Shown here: one piece after another, positions 9,528 through 17,641 of the stretch
Layout of the letters: each line of letters begins with the position of its first letter
Position numbering within the stretch: the first letter of the stretch is position 1
Source of the DNA: Sorlinia euscelidii
Lineage (GTDB): Bacteria > Pseudomonadota > Alphaproteobacteria > Acetobacterales > Acetobacteraceae
Strand: one strand, 5' to 3'
Assembly: GCF_036452155.1 (NCBI RefSeq)
Contig: NZ_JAWJZY010000001.1
DNA: 64,000 nucleotides
The notes under the pieces: generated by a model
What the model saw: the letters and a program-made list of their open reading frames with translations, nothing else
Database searches by the model: none
What the model was told of the DNA's origin: nothing
Program-made: the position numbers and the translations under genes

Positions 9528-10363
9528 GCCGCATAGAAAAACGCTTTGCGCAGCTTAAAGCCGCGGGGCGGGGCGCGCTGATCCCCTACCTTGAGGCTTA
9601 TGACCCGGATCGTGAGACGTCCCTGGCGCTTTTGAAAGCCATGCCGTCTCACGGTGCGGACCTGATTGAGATCGGGGTCCCATTCTCTGACCCATCCGCG
9701 GATGGACCCACCATTCAGAAAGCTGCTTTGCGCGGCCTGAAAGCGGGTGCCACCCTACGCGGCGTGCTTGAGATGGTGCGGATCTTCCGGGAGGAAGATA
9801 ATGAGACGCCGATTATCCTCATGGGTTATCTCAACCCCATCGACACTTATGGCGCGGAAGCTTTCTGTCGTGACGCTTCGGCCTCTGGGGTCGATGGACT
9901 CATCATCGTCGATCTGCCGGCGGAAGAGGCAGATTTCATCATGCCCTATGCGCAGCGTGACGGGCTGGATATCATCCGCCTGATCGCGCCCAATACGCCG
10001 GATTCGCGCCTGCATTTCCTGACGGCGCAGGCCTCCGGCTTTCTCTATTATGTCAGCATCACAGGCGTTACGGGCACACGCACAGCATCTCATGAAGAGT
10101 TGGCGGCCGCCCTGCCGCGCATTCGTGCTGTGAGCCCCCTGCCGATCGCGATCGGGTTCGGCATCCGCATACCGGCCCAAGCGGCGATTGCTGTGCAGAC
10201 AGGCGATGCGGCTGTTGTCGCGTCCTCTCTCATCACAACTTTAGAAGATTCATTGCAGGATGGACGTGCGACGGCGCGGACACTTCCCGCCATCCTCCAG
10301 CAATTGAAATCAATCTCCGAAGCCGTGCATCAAGGTGCAAAAAGCAGTGTTGATGGTCGCTGA
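9524..10363 (+). CDS. trpA: Tryptophan synthase alpha chain
   Basis: The 279-residue TIM-barrel subunit cleaves indole-3-glycerol phosphate to indole and glyceraldehyde-3-phosphate. The catalytic Glu and Asp lie in IEIGVPFSDPSADGPTIQKA and in the VDGLIIVDLP strand. The phosphate loops YYVSITGVTGTR and AIGFGIR are present. The start is GTG, overlapping the trpB stop (GTGA). It is convergent with the SBF transporter, separated by three bases, with a small GC hairpin (CCGGC/GCCGG) at the junction that may end both transcripts. Confidence 0.97.
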   Translation: MSRIEKRFAQLKAAGRGALIPYLEAYDPDRETSLALLKAMPSHGADLIEIGVPFSDPSADGPTIQKAALRGLKAGATLRGVLEMVRIFREEDNETPIILMGYLNPIDTYGAEAFCRDASASGVDGLIIVDLPAEEADFIMPYAQRDGLDIIRLIAPNTPDSRLHFLTAQASGFLYYVSITGVTGTRTASHEELAAALPRIRAVSPLPIAIGFGIRIPAQAAIAVQTGDAAVVASSLITTLEDSLQDGRATARTLPAILQQLKSISEAVHQGAKSSVDGR

Positions 10364-10366
10364 GAT

Positions 10367-11320
10367 TTAACCGGCCTGGCTGCGCCGGGCAAATTTGCGG
10401 GCCAAAAGCGTGCAGGTGAAAAGCTGGATCTGGTGGAAGAGCATCAGGGGCAGTACAACGATACCCACGTGGGCCGGTGTAAACAGAATATTGGCCATAG
10501 GCACCCCGGACGCCAGCGACTTTTTGGAGCCGCAAAACATGAGGGCGATGGTGCTCTCAAATGTCAGATGCATCTTGCGCCCCACTCCCCATGTCAGCAA
10601 CAGCACTAGCACCAGTAACAAGAAGCACGCGATGGCGATCACGACCATATCGGCCAGGGAAATGCGGTGCCATATGCCTTCAACAACCGCATGGCTGAAG
10701 GCGGTATAAACAACAAGAATCACGGAGCCGCGATCGGTAAAGGAGAGAAGGCGCTTATGGCGCAACGCCCACCCGCCGATCCGATGATGCAGTAACTGCC
10801 CGATAAGAAACGGGAGCAGAAGCTGTGTCGCCACGCCGATCATGGCATGGAGGGAAAATATCTGCCCCTTTCGGACAAGTAGCCCAACCAGGATCGGCGT
10901 GACAAAAATGCCTACGATGTTTGATAAGGTCGCGCCGCAAATGGCGGCGGCCACGTTGCCGCGGGCGATGGATGTGAGCGCGATGGAAGACTGAACGGTT
11001 GATGGCAGGCAGCAGAGAAACATCATGCCGCGCCATAAGTCGTCGCTGAAAAAATGCGGCATCAGGGTCCATGCACCCAGTCCCAGAATCGGGAAGAGGA
11101 TGAAGGTGCAGGCCAACATAGTGCCCTGCAGCCGCCAGTCCCTGACATTCGCGATGACGGAAGCAGGCTCCAGTCGCGCCCCCTGCAGGAAGAACATGAC
11201 GCCGATCATGATGGTCACGATCACATTAAGGATCGCCGCCGCATGGCCCGCGCTGGGGACAAATGTGGCGAGAAGGATCGCGGCGATGAGCGCGAGCAGG
11301 AATGGGTCAGGTCGGATCAT
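10367..11320 (-). CDS. Bile acid:sodium symporter-like permease (SBF-like, YfeH type)
   Basis: The 317-residue, strongly hydrophobic protein shows about ten predicted membrane segments. The beginning (PDPFLLALIAAILLATFVPS), the segment MFLCCLPSTVQSSIALT and the late segment CGSKKSLASGVPMANILF match the SBF-like CPA-superfamily transporters, including the pair of discontinuous helices with the conserved TVQSS and GSKKS motifs. The substrate is unknown. It is the last gene of the minus-strand run and lies 145 bases downstream of the cytochrome gene, so a functional tie to the dehydrogenase is not shown. Confidence 0.85.
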   Translation of the reverse strand: MIRPDPFLLALIAAILLATFVPSAGHAAAILNVIVTIMIGVMFFLQGARLEPASVIANVRDWRLQGTMLACTFILFPILGLGAWTLMPHFFSDDLWRGMMFLCCLPSTVQSSIALTSIARGNVAAAICGATLSNIVGIFVTPILVGLLVRKGQIFSLHAMIGVATQLLLPFLIGQLLHHRIGGWALRHKRLLSFTDRGSVILVVYTAFSHAVVEGIWHRISLADMVVIAIACFLLLVLVLLLTWGVGRKMHLTFESTIALMFCGSKKSLASGVPMANILFTPAHVGIVVLPLMLFHQIQLFTCTLLARKFARRSQAG

Positions 11321-11465
11321 GATCGCGACAGGATGTTATTTTTTTGCAGAAGCAGCAAGGGGCTGGCACGGGCCGGAAATTCAGATGCAGAGTTTGAGGC
11401 GTGGAGACCGCAGCGGCGGGGTGGCAGCCCGATGATGCTGCCGCCCCCCGTGCCCGGAAGGATTT

Positions 11466-12887
11466 TTACCGCTGGCGACGCTGACGCCGAAGGAACAGGG
11501 AAATCAGAAGTACTAGAATAACCAGCCCGACAATGATGACCGTTCCGAGGATGATGTTGGAGATCAGCCTCACCGTCCAGAAGCCGACATCGGCGTGGCG
11601 CAGGCGTTTGACATCGGCAGGCGTCACGCGCGCTGACGGATTGCCGAAATGCGCCAGAACGTAATCCGCAACAGCGGCAATCTGGGCATCATCCAACTGG
11701 TCCTCAAAAGCAGGCATGAACACCATGCCCGTATTTGTCCGACGATGAACACCTTTGAGAATGGCGAGGACAAGATTGTTCGGATACAGGCTGCCCGTCG
11801 CCGTATTGGACGTCAGAGAAGGATAAAACTGGTCTTCTGTGCCCTGGCCTTGTAATTGATGGCAGGCGGCGCAGGCACCCACGTAAAGCCGTTCACCAAT
11901 CACGATTTTGCCATTTTCCATTGCGCCGGGTGACCGGTTCTCCGCGCGGTCCAGTATGCCGATATCGACGCGGCGCGGGTTCCGGAACGCATAATCCGGT
12001 TTATTCTGCCCGGGGTTTCGGACCGGGGGCACTGTTTTGAGATACCGTGCGATGGCGCGCAGGTCACTTTTCTGCATGAAGCGGAAACTATGTTGTACGG
12101 CCTCCGCCATACTGCCCGCCGCCTGCGCCTTGCCTTCAACCGCACCCTGACGAAGGTAGGTGATGATCTCCTCCTCCGTCCAGCCACCAATGCCGCTGAC
12201 CGGGTCCGAGGTGATATTTGGCGCGATCCAGCCGCCAACACGGCCGCCCGCGAGAGGCTTGCTGGTTTTCTCCGCCATGAAAATATTGCGTGGCGTATGG
12301 CAGGCGGAGCAGTGAGCAAGCGCCCGCACCAGATAGCGGCCGCGCTCAACCGAGCCGGGTTTATCTTCCCCGGTGGGGATGACCGTCCTGCCGGTGAAGA
12401 GGAGGTTCCAGCCAAACATCAACTGGCGGATATTGAAGGGGAAAGGCAGGTGCGTTTTATCGACCGGAGGATATTCAACCGGCTCTACAGCCTGAGAAAA
12501 ATAAATATATAAGGCGTGCGTATCCGCGTCGGAAAGATGAGCATATTGCGTATAGGGCATGGCGGGATAGAGATAGCCGCGTGGCGCTATGCCCTGGCGT
12601 AAGGCGCGATCAAACTGCTTCTCCGTCCAACTCCCGATGCCGAATCTTTTTGAAGAGGAAATATTGGGGACAATGATATCGCCGAAAGGGGACGTGATTT
12701 TATAGCCACCACCGTAACTGGGATGGCCCGGATTTGTGTGGCACGCCATGCAGTCGCCTGATCGCGCCAGATAGGCGCCGCGATCGATAAGTTTTTGATC
12801 ATGCTCCGCGCGAGCCGTGCCAGGTGACAGGGCACATGCCAGAATGACGGCATATCCCATCGCGAGGCGTTTAAGGAAGGACGCCAT
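11466..12887 (-). CDS. Triheme cytochrome c subunit of a membrane-bound FAD dehydrogenase complex
   Basis: The 473-residue protein has a Sec signal (MASFLKRLAMGYAVILACAL, cleavage near ARA) and three CXXCH haem sites: CMACH at 46-50, CSACH at 193-197 and CAACH at 339-343. A single C-terminal membrane segment (LGTVIIVGLVILVLLISLFL) is followed by a basic tail. This is the layout of cytochrome subunits of gluconate, 2-ketogluconate and sorbitol dehydrogenases (GndC/SldC type), which pass electrons from the flavoprotein to ubiquinone at the outer face of the inner membrane. The gene follows the flavoprotein gene by two bases. Order small-large-cytochrome is that of sldSLC and gnd operons; the substrate is not determined by sequence reading. 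Confidence 0.92.
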   Translation of the reverse strand: MASFLKRLAMGYAVILACALSPGTARAEHDQKLIDRGAYLARSGDCMACHTNPGHPSYGGGYKITSPFGDIIVPNISSSKRFGIGSWTEKQFDRALRQGIAPRGYLYPAMPYTQYAHLSDADTHALYIYFSQAVEPVEYPPVDKTHLPFPFNIRQLMFGWNLLFTGRTVIPTGEDKPGSVERGRYLVRALAHCSACHTPRNIFMAEKTSKPLAGGRVGGWIAPNITSDPVSGIGGWTEEEIITYLRQGAVEGKAQAAGSMAEAVQHSFRFMQKSDLRAIARYLKTVPPVRNPGQNKPDYAFRNPRRVDIGILDRAENRSPGAMENGKIVIGERLYVGACAACHQLQGQGTEDQFYPSLTSNTATGSLYPNNLVLAILKGVHRRTNTGMVFMPAFEDQLDDAQIAAVADYVLAHFGNPSARVTPADVKRLRHADVGFWTVRLISNIILGTVIIVGLVILVLLISLFLRRQRRQR

Positions 12888-12889
12888 GA

Positions 12890-14479
12890 TCAGACCTCCT
12901 TTTCCAGAATATCCGCGATACGTATGGCGAAAGCGATTGCGGTCAATGTCGGGTTGACCACACCACTTGCGGGGATGACGCCTGTCGTCGCGAGGAAGAG
13001 ATTGTCATGATCCCAGCTTCGGCATTCATGGTTGACGACGGAGTCTTTGGGATCATCCCCCATAATCGTCGTTCCCATGATATGGTCGCGATTCTGCCAG
13101 CCCGTATTATCCTCAATGACCGTGCCGTTCATGATTTTGACGATCTCGGCAAATTGAGTCCGTGCGACGGCAGCGCCTTTCGCGATATAGTCATCCGTGT
13201 CGTAATTCACGACCATCGTCGGAATGCCCAGCGCATCGCGCCGCGTCGTTGAAGGTTGGATGCGGTTCGTCGGGATCGGCAGCATCTCAAACGTGGTTGA
13301 GAAATCGACCCAGCGCGCAGCCATGTGACGGATCTGCCTGTCAAGCTCCGGCCCGACAACCCCTTGGGAAAGCAGGCGCTCCGTGATTGCACGATTGGGG
13401 ACGACATTGGTCAAAGCATGCTTGATGGCGGCATGTTCCCGGCGGAACGCCCCGTCCCGCCAATTGAAGATACCGCCCTGCTGCACCTGGCCGCGGCCGG
13501 GCCATAGCGGCTCATCGGCGAGAAACTGCAATCCGATGCCCGTATGATCCATCAGATTGCGGCCGACCTGATCCGACGAATTGCCAATATCAGACATCAG
13601 CATGAGTTTGGGAATTTCGAGACCATTGGCCGCAAGGATAAAGGCGCGCGCCGTTAACCGGACTTCTTCATGCTTGGAAGTGCGATAATGGACGGCGGCA
13701 ATCTTATTGCCTTCACCTTTTTCGATTTTAAAGACCGTGGCATCGGTGATGACCTTACCACCCGCTTTTTCCGTGTGGCGCGCATGGACATCGCCGGAAT
13801 ACATGGCCCCGATCGGACAGACGGGCATGCAGTTATTATTACCCGAGCAGCCGGGGCGGCCATCCCACGGCTGATTAGTGCGCGCATTGGGCTCGTGCAG
13901 AAAATTGAAGCCTGCTGGCGAGAGGCGGGCTTTCAGGCGCTGAAAATAGTAGGTTTCGGCTTCCGGCGGGATGGGATAAGGCGTGGATCTGGGTGGGAAG
14001 AGCCCCCCCATCTGCCCCGATTGATCCTCGGAGTCACTGCCGCAAACACCGAGATTATATTCGGCCCGGCCGTAATAAGGCTCAAGCGTGTCATAGGAAA
14101 CAGGCCAGTCACGCCCTACGCCGTAAAGCGTCTTGAGCTTCATGTCATTGGGAATATAACGCCACGTCGCCGCCGCCCAATGCCACGTCGTGCCGCCGAC
14201 GAGACGTAACATGCCGGGCAGATACTCGAAACTTCCCGTATTTTCGATGTATCCCGGGCTGAAAGATGAAGGCGCCCAAGGCTGGTTGGGGTAAGGGTCG
14301 TTATGATTGCCCTTACGCGGGGATGAGCGGAAATTTTCCACGATTTTCCAGCGCGGAATCCAGACGCCGGATTCGAGAATAATGACGGACTTGCCCTTCC
14401 TGGCCAATTCAAAAGCGGCGTTTGAGCCCGAGGCGCCGGAGCCGACAATAATGACATCGGCATCATAATGTTGCGTCAT
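12890..14479 (-). CDS. GMC-family FAD dehydrogenase catalytic subunit with Fe-S motif
   Basis: The 529-residue protein begins with the FAD dinucleotide fold (ADVIIVGSGASGSNAAFELA) and keeps the GMC pattern, including GGTTWHWAAATWRY near residue 90. The Cys cluster GCSGNNNCMPVCPIGA (C-x5-C-x3-C) matches the [3Fe-4S]-binding region known in bacterial FAD-dependent glucose and fructose dehydrogenases. The C-terminal catalytic region has VNHECRSWDHDNLFLA and VVNPTLTAIAFAIRIA. It oxidises a sugar, sugar acid or polyol in the periplasm and hands electrons to the triheme cytochrome encoded next to it. It has no signal peptide of its own; the family rides on the Tat signal of the small subunit. Sorbitol or gluconate are the likeliest substrates by operon order, but this is inference. 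Confidence 0.92.
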   Translation of the reverse strand: MTQHYDADVIIVGSGASGSNAAFELARKGKSVIILESGVWIPRWKIVENFRSSPRKGNHNDPYPNQPWAPSSFSPGYIENTGSFEYLPGMLRLVGGTTWHWAAATWRYIPNDMKLKTLYGVGRDWPVSYDTLEPYYGRAEYNLGVCGSDSEDQSGQMGGLFPPRSTPYPIPPEAETYYFQRLKARLSPAGFNFLHEPNARTNQPWDGRPGCSGNNNCMPVCPIGAMYSGDVHARHTEKAGGKVITDATVFKIEKGEGNKIAAVHYRTSKHEEVRLTARAFILAANGLEIPKLMLMSDIGNSSDQVGRNLMDHTGIGLQFLADEPLWPGRGQVQQGGIFNWRDGAFRREHAAIKHALTNVVPNRAITERLLSQGVVGPELDRQIRHMAARWVDFSTTFEMLPIPTNRIQPSTTRRDALGIPTMVVNYDTDDYIAKGAAVARTQFAEIVKIMNGTVIEDNTGWQNRDHIMGTTIMGDDPKDSVVNHECRSWDHDNLFLATTGVIPASGVVNPTLTAIAFAIRIADILEKEV

Positions 14480-14508
14480 TTCAAAGTCTTTCGCTGCACA
14501 TCCACACC

Positions 14509-15078
14509 TTAATCACGCGCAATGGTCTTCGGCGGGTAGAACCAGTAATTCGTGCGACCGCGGGAATAGCTCGGGATCACCGTGGCATCGATCGTCGGGG
14601 CATACATAAGGGCCGCCGCGTACGCGACATATTGCGCATTATCAACAGGGTGACCGACAGCCGGAACGGCATGCCCATCATATTTGCCGCAATAACCGAG
14701 GTACCAGGCCGAGATGATGGCGATGGATGTCGCCCGCATTTCCGGATGTCGCGAGGAGAATTCATCAAAACGCGTCATGTCGGCGAGGTTTTCCGCGCGC
14801 AACGCGGCCCATGAAGCGGAGGCTTTTTGTGGAAAGTCGGGGTCATTCGTCGTGAGACCGCTCAAGGCGCGACCCGCGACGATTTCATCAAGATGCGCGC
14901 GCCCCACCAGAAATTCAGATAATCGCAGAAAATCCTGACTGGAAATGTCCGTCGAAGGTTGCGCCGCAAAGGCCCGACGTCCCAGAGAGACGGCGGGGAT
15001 CACCGCAGCACATTTCAGGAGGAAGCGTCTCGTCAGCCCGGAAGCTGCAACGCGGTTCGCTCTCATCACATTCAACAC
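14509..15078 (-). CDS. Small (Tat-signal) subunit of the FAD dehydrogenase complex
   Basis: The 189-residue protein has a twin-arginine signal (GLTRRFLLKCAAVIPAVSLG, RR at residues 16-17 with a cleavage site after FA). The rest fits the gluconate 2-dehydrogenase subunit 3 / sugar dehydrogenase small-subunit family, with FLRLSEFLVGRAHLDE and, late, AWYLGYCGKYDGHAVPAVG and SRGRTNYWFYPPKT. Such subunits act as export hitch-hiker partner and chaperone for the catalytic subunit. It is first in the operon, 29 bases ahead of the flavoprotein gene. An alternative start at Met5 (15066) is possible and would leave the Tat motif intact. Confidence 0.9.
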   Translation of the reverse strand: MLNVMRANRVAASGLTRRFLLKCAAVIPAVSLGRRAFAAQPSTDISSQDFLRLSEFLVGRAHLDEIVAGRALSGLTTNDPDFPQKASASWAALRAENLADMTRFDEFSSRHPEMRATSIAIISAWYLGYCGKYDGHAVPAVGHPVDNAQYVAYAAALMYAPTIDATVIPSYSRGRTNYWFYPPKTIARD

Positions 15079-15577
15079 CTTACCTGACCAAAATCCGAGC
15101 GCCGATCGAACGCTCCAAAATGGATAACGTCGCGATCGCCGGGGATATACCTTTTTTTGCAGGGGTTTACAGACGCGAAAGCGCGAGCTTTACAGTCGGC
15201 CAAGCAAAAATGTTGATAACGCCTCTCAAATGAGAATTCTCATCCGGACTTAGCGCGTTTCGCATCAATCAAGGCGGTAAAACTTTGGTCCGGAAAACAA
15301 TATTTGAAGACCTCATTGTCTTAAAAATTTATTTACCTGATTTAAAAATTTCCACATGAAGTTTAAAAAAGAATTTTTATTCCGAATTCACGCGTGATGA
15401 TTTGCATTTTATAAGGCGCCTGCTTTTTTTTCTGTGAAGCTCGAAAATATCGCGCTCACATTATTTGAGGTAACATTTTCGTGATGTCAGTTTTTTAAAC
15501 GCGTTATTAACTTTTTATCCCATTTGCGTTTCATAAAATTTCCATCTCTCACGAGGTCATTCTCTTATTTCAGCCGG
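15079..15577. other. Gene-free upstream region of the dehydrogenase operon, with a 14-base perfect palindrome
   Basis: About 500 bases, visibly richer in A/T than the flanking genes, without a credible coding region. The perfect palindrome ATGAGAATTCTCAT lies at 15230-15243, about 150 bases upstream of the small-subunit start, and could be an operator. Long runs of T and A at 15300-15540 suggest promoter DNA for the dehydrogenase operon and the 3' end region of the tldD transcript. Confidence 0.5.
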
Positions 15578-15820
15578 TCACAGCGTGTGACGCGCCCTTT
15601 TTTCAGGCGGGCCGAGAAGGCGCCACATAGCCTCCCATGCCGCAAGAAGCGAGGACTCGGGCGGGCCGGAGATCACTTCTCCATCCGATTTCTGCACGCT
15701 GATCATCCAACCGCCATTCGGCGGGCGCTCAATTTCGACGCCCCATTCATCCGGCAACCGGGAAATAAGTTGCGCCAGGCGCCCCTCGGCGCGGAAGGGC
15801 TTGGCATAATTATGACCCAT
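15578..15820 (-). CDS. Small hypothetical protein translationally coupled to tldD
   Basis: An 80-residue protein of unknown function. Its ATG overlaps the tldD stop by one base (TGATG), a strong sign of coupled translation and of a real gene. The sequence has a compact beta-rich centre (WGVEIERPPNGGWMISVQKS) followed by a helix (SLLAAWEAMWRLLG) and a basic end. No signal peptide, metal site or known motif is seen. It may act together with TldD or simply share its transcript; I do not assign a function. Confidence 0.6.
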   Translation of the reverse strand: MGHNYAKPFRAEGRLAQLISRLPDEWGVEIERPPNGGWMISVQKSDGEVISGPPESSLLAAWEAMWRLLGPPEKRARHTL

Positions 15821-17270
15821 CAGCCTGTTCCCCCGATCGTCAAGCCGGACAGCTTCAAGGAGGGCTGCCCAACCCCCACCGGCACGCCCTGGCCGGCTTT
15901 GCCGCAGGTTCCGATCCCCGGATCAAGCGCGACATCGTGGCCCAGCATCGAAATTCTCTTCATGGCGTCGGCCCCATTTCCAATCAGCGTAGCGCCTTTG
16001 ACAGGGCGGGTGATCTCACCATTTTCAATCAGATAAGCCTCCGACATGGAAAAAACGAACTCGCCCGAGGTGATATCGACCTGCCCGCCACCAAAATCCA
16101 CAGCGTACAAGCCCCTTCGCGTGCCGGAAAGCATATCTGCAAGCGTGGCGCTGCCGCCGGTCATGACCGTATTTGTCATTCTCGGGATGGGCTGATGTGC
16201 GTAAGATTGTCGCCGCCCATTACCTGTGGGTGCATCGCCCATCAATCGAGCGTTGAGGCGGTCATTCATGTAAGCAAGAAGGACGCCATCTTCGATCAGC
16301 ACAGTGCGCTGTCCGGGCGTCCCCTCATCATCAATCGTGATTGAGCCGCGGCGATCAGGCAGTGTGCCATCGTCTATAACGGTCACCCCATCCGCAGCGA
16401 CTTTCTGGCCGATGCGACCGGTGAAACTTGATGTCTCTTTCCGGTTGAAGTCAGCTTCCAGACCGTGCCCGACAGCCTCATGGAGCAGAATACCCGGCCA
16501 ACCGGGCCCCATAATAACGTCCATTTCACCTGATGGCGCCGCGACGGACCCGAGCGCGACGCGCGCCCGGCGGATCGCTTCATCGACGGCGTTTTTCCAG
16601 ACAGACTCATCCAGAAGCCGGTCAAGGGCGTAGCGCCCGCCCGCCCCGACAGAACCACTTTCCCTCTTCCCGTCTCTTTCCATGATGACTGTGACATTCA
16701 TCCGCACAAGGGGACGGAGATCGGCCACACGGTCATCCTGGTGACGCATGATCTGCACGGCCTGCCACTCCGCTGAAAGATGCGCGCTGACCTGCTTGAT
16801 GGCCGGGTCGGCCCCGCGCGCATAATCGTCAATCGCACGGAGGACGGCAACACGCACCGGAAATGCGGCTTCATGGAAGGGCCGGTCGCCCTGGTAAAGA
16901 GGGTGAGGCGGTCGACCGGACGTTGACACCTTCACGCCCCCTTCCCCGCTTTCCCGACATCAGGCTGCGTTGTTTTGACCGCTTCGCAGGCTTCCCGAAG
17001 CGCCGTGAGGCTGATCTCGTCAGAATGGGCAAACCCGACTTCCGCGCCGATAACGCCGCGCAGCCCGAAGCCGCTTGACACATCAAAGCCCGCAGCGCGG
17101 ATAACGCCATCATCCAGAACGATGGATTCACTCTCGCGGTATTCGAGAAATAACTCGCCATCATCGAAATGATTGAGAAGATCACGCACGCAGCGTCCCG
17201 CCATCGCAGTATCAAGATGCGCGCCACTGCTGAAAAACAGCGAGTCCGTTGTTAAGAGAGCGTCCGTCAT
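15820..17270 (-). CDS. tldD: Metalloprotease TldD, interrupted by one frameshift in this sequence
   Basis: The N-terminal part reads from 17270 to about 16937 (MTDALLTTDSLFFSS to DVGKAGKG) and the C-terminal part continues in the -1 frame to 15820. Adding one base to the five-base run at 16937-16941 joins them into 483 residues, against 481 in E. coli TldD. The C-terminal part has the zinc motif HEAVGHGLEADFNR, then RRGSITIDDEGTPGQRTVLI, TGNGRRQSYAHQPIPRMTNT and FGGGQVDITSGEFVF, all hallmark TldD sequences. With TldE/PmbA, not in this window, TldD forms a heterodimeric protease that trims unfolded peptides and leader peptides. It is divergent from glnA. The frame break is probably a sequencing under-call; slippage is less likely. 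Confidence 0.93.
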
Positions 17271-17641
17271 CTTCATCCTGTCCTTTGCGCCGCCGCGCCG
17301 TGCGACCTTCATCGTAACTTAATCGGTTTCCAATCTAATGGGCCGGGCGCCATGTCATGCTGTTCTCACGATATAAGCGGGTCTCATCCTGAAACCAAGT
17401 TAGGCCGCGCCCTGCATGAATCCGGTGCCCAACGCCCCGTGATTGAAATGAGGCGCCGAAAAACGCGATTGTTCATTTTGGCCTCGGAAAGGAAAATATA
17501 TTATATAACAATGACTTATCCCGGATTTCCCAAATTATTGATGCTTAAAACCCTGTGAAGCCTCGACATCAGGGGATGAAGGGCCTAATCAAAATTTTTA
17601 TTGGCAAGCTCGGATTTATAGGCAGGGACAGGTATCGATCC
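17271..17641. other. Divergent promoter region between tldD and glnA
   Basis: About 370 bases without a credible gene. It must hold both the tldD and glnA promoters. The glnA-proximal half has an A/T-rich stretch (AAAATATATTATATAACAATG around 17492-17512) that could be a -10 region. I found no sigma-54 (GG-N10-GC) element that I would defend. Confidence 0.4.

Noticed and set aside
11400..11465. GC-rich inverted repeat between the cytochrome and SBF genes as a terminator
   Set aside because: There is no T tract on either strand after the stem.
16932..16945. Programmed -1 frameshift in tldD
   Set aside because: No heptamer of the X XXY YYZ type; nine similar breaks in other genes make a sequence error far likelier.
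17555..17641. Earlier glnA start at 17555
   Set aside because: It adds 29 residues without similarity to GlnA; the ATG at 17642 is better placed, though it already leaves an unusual extension.
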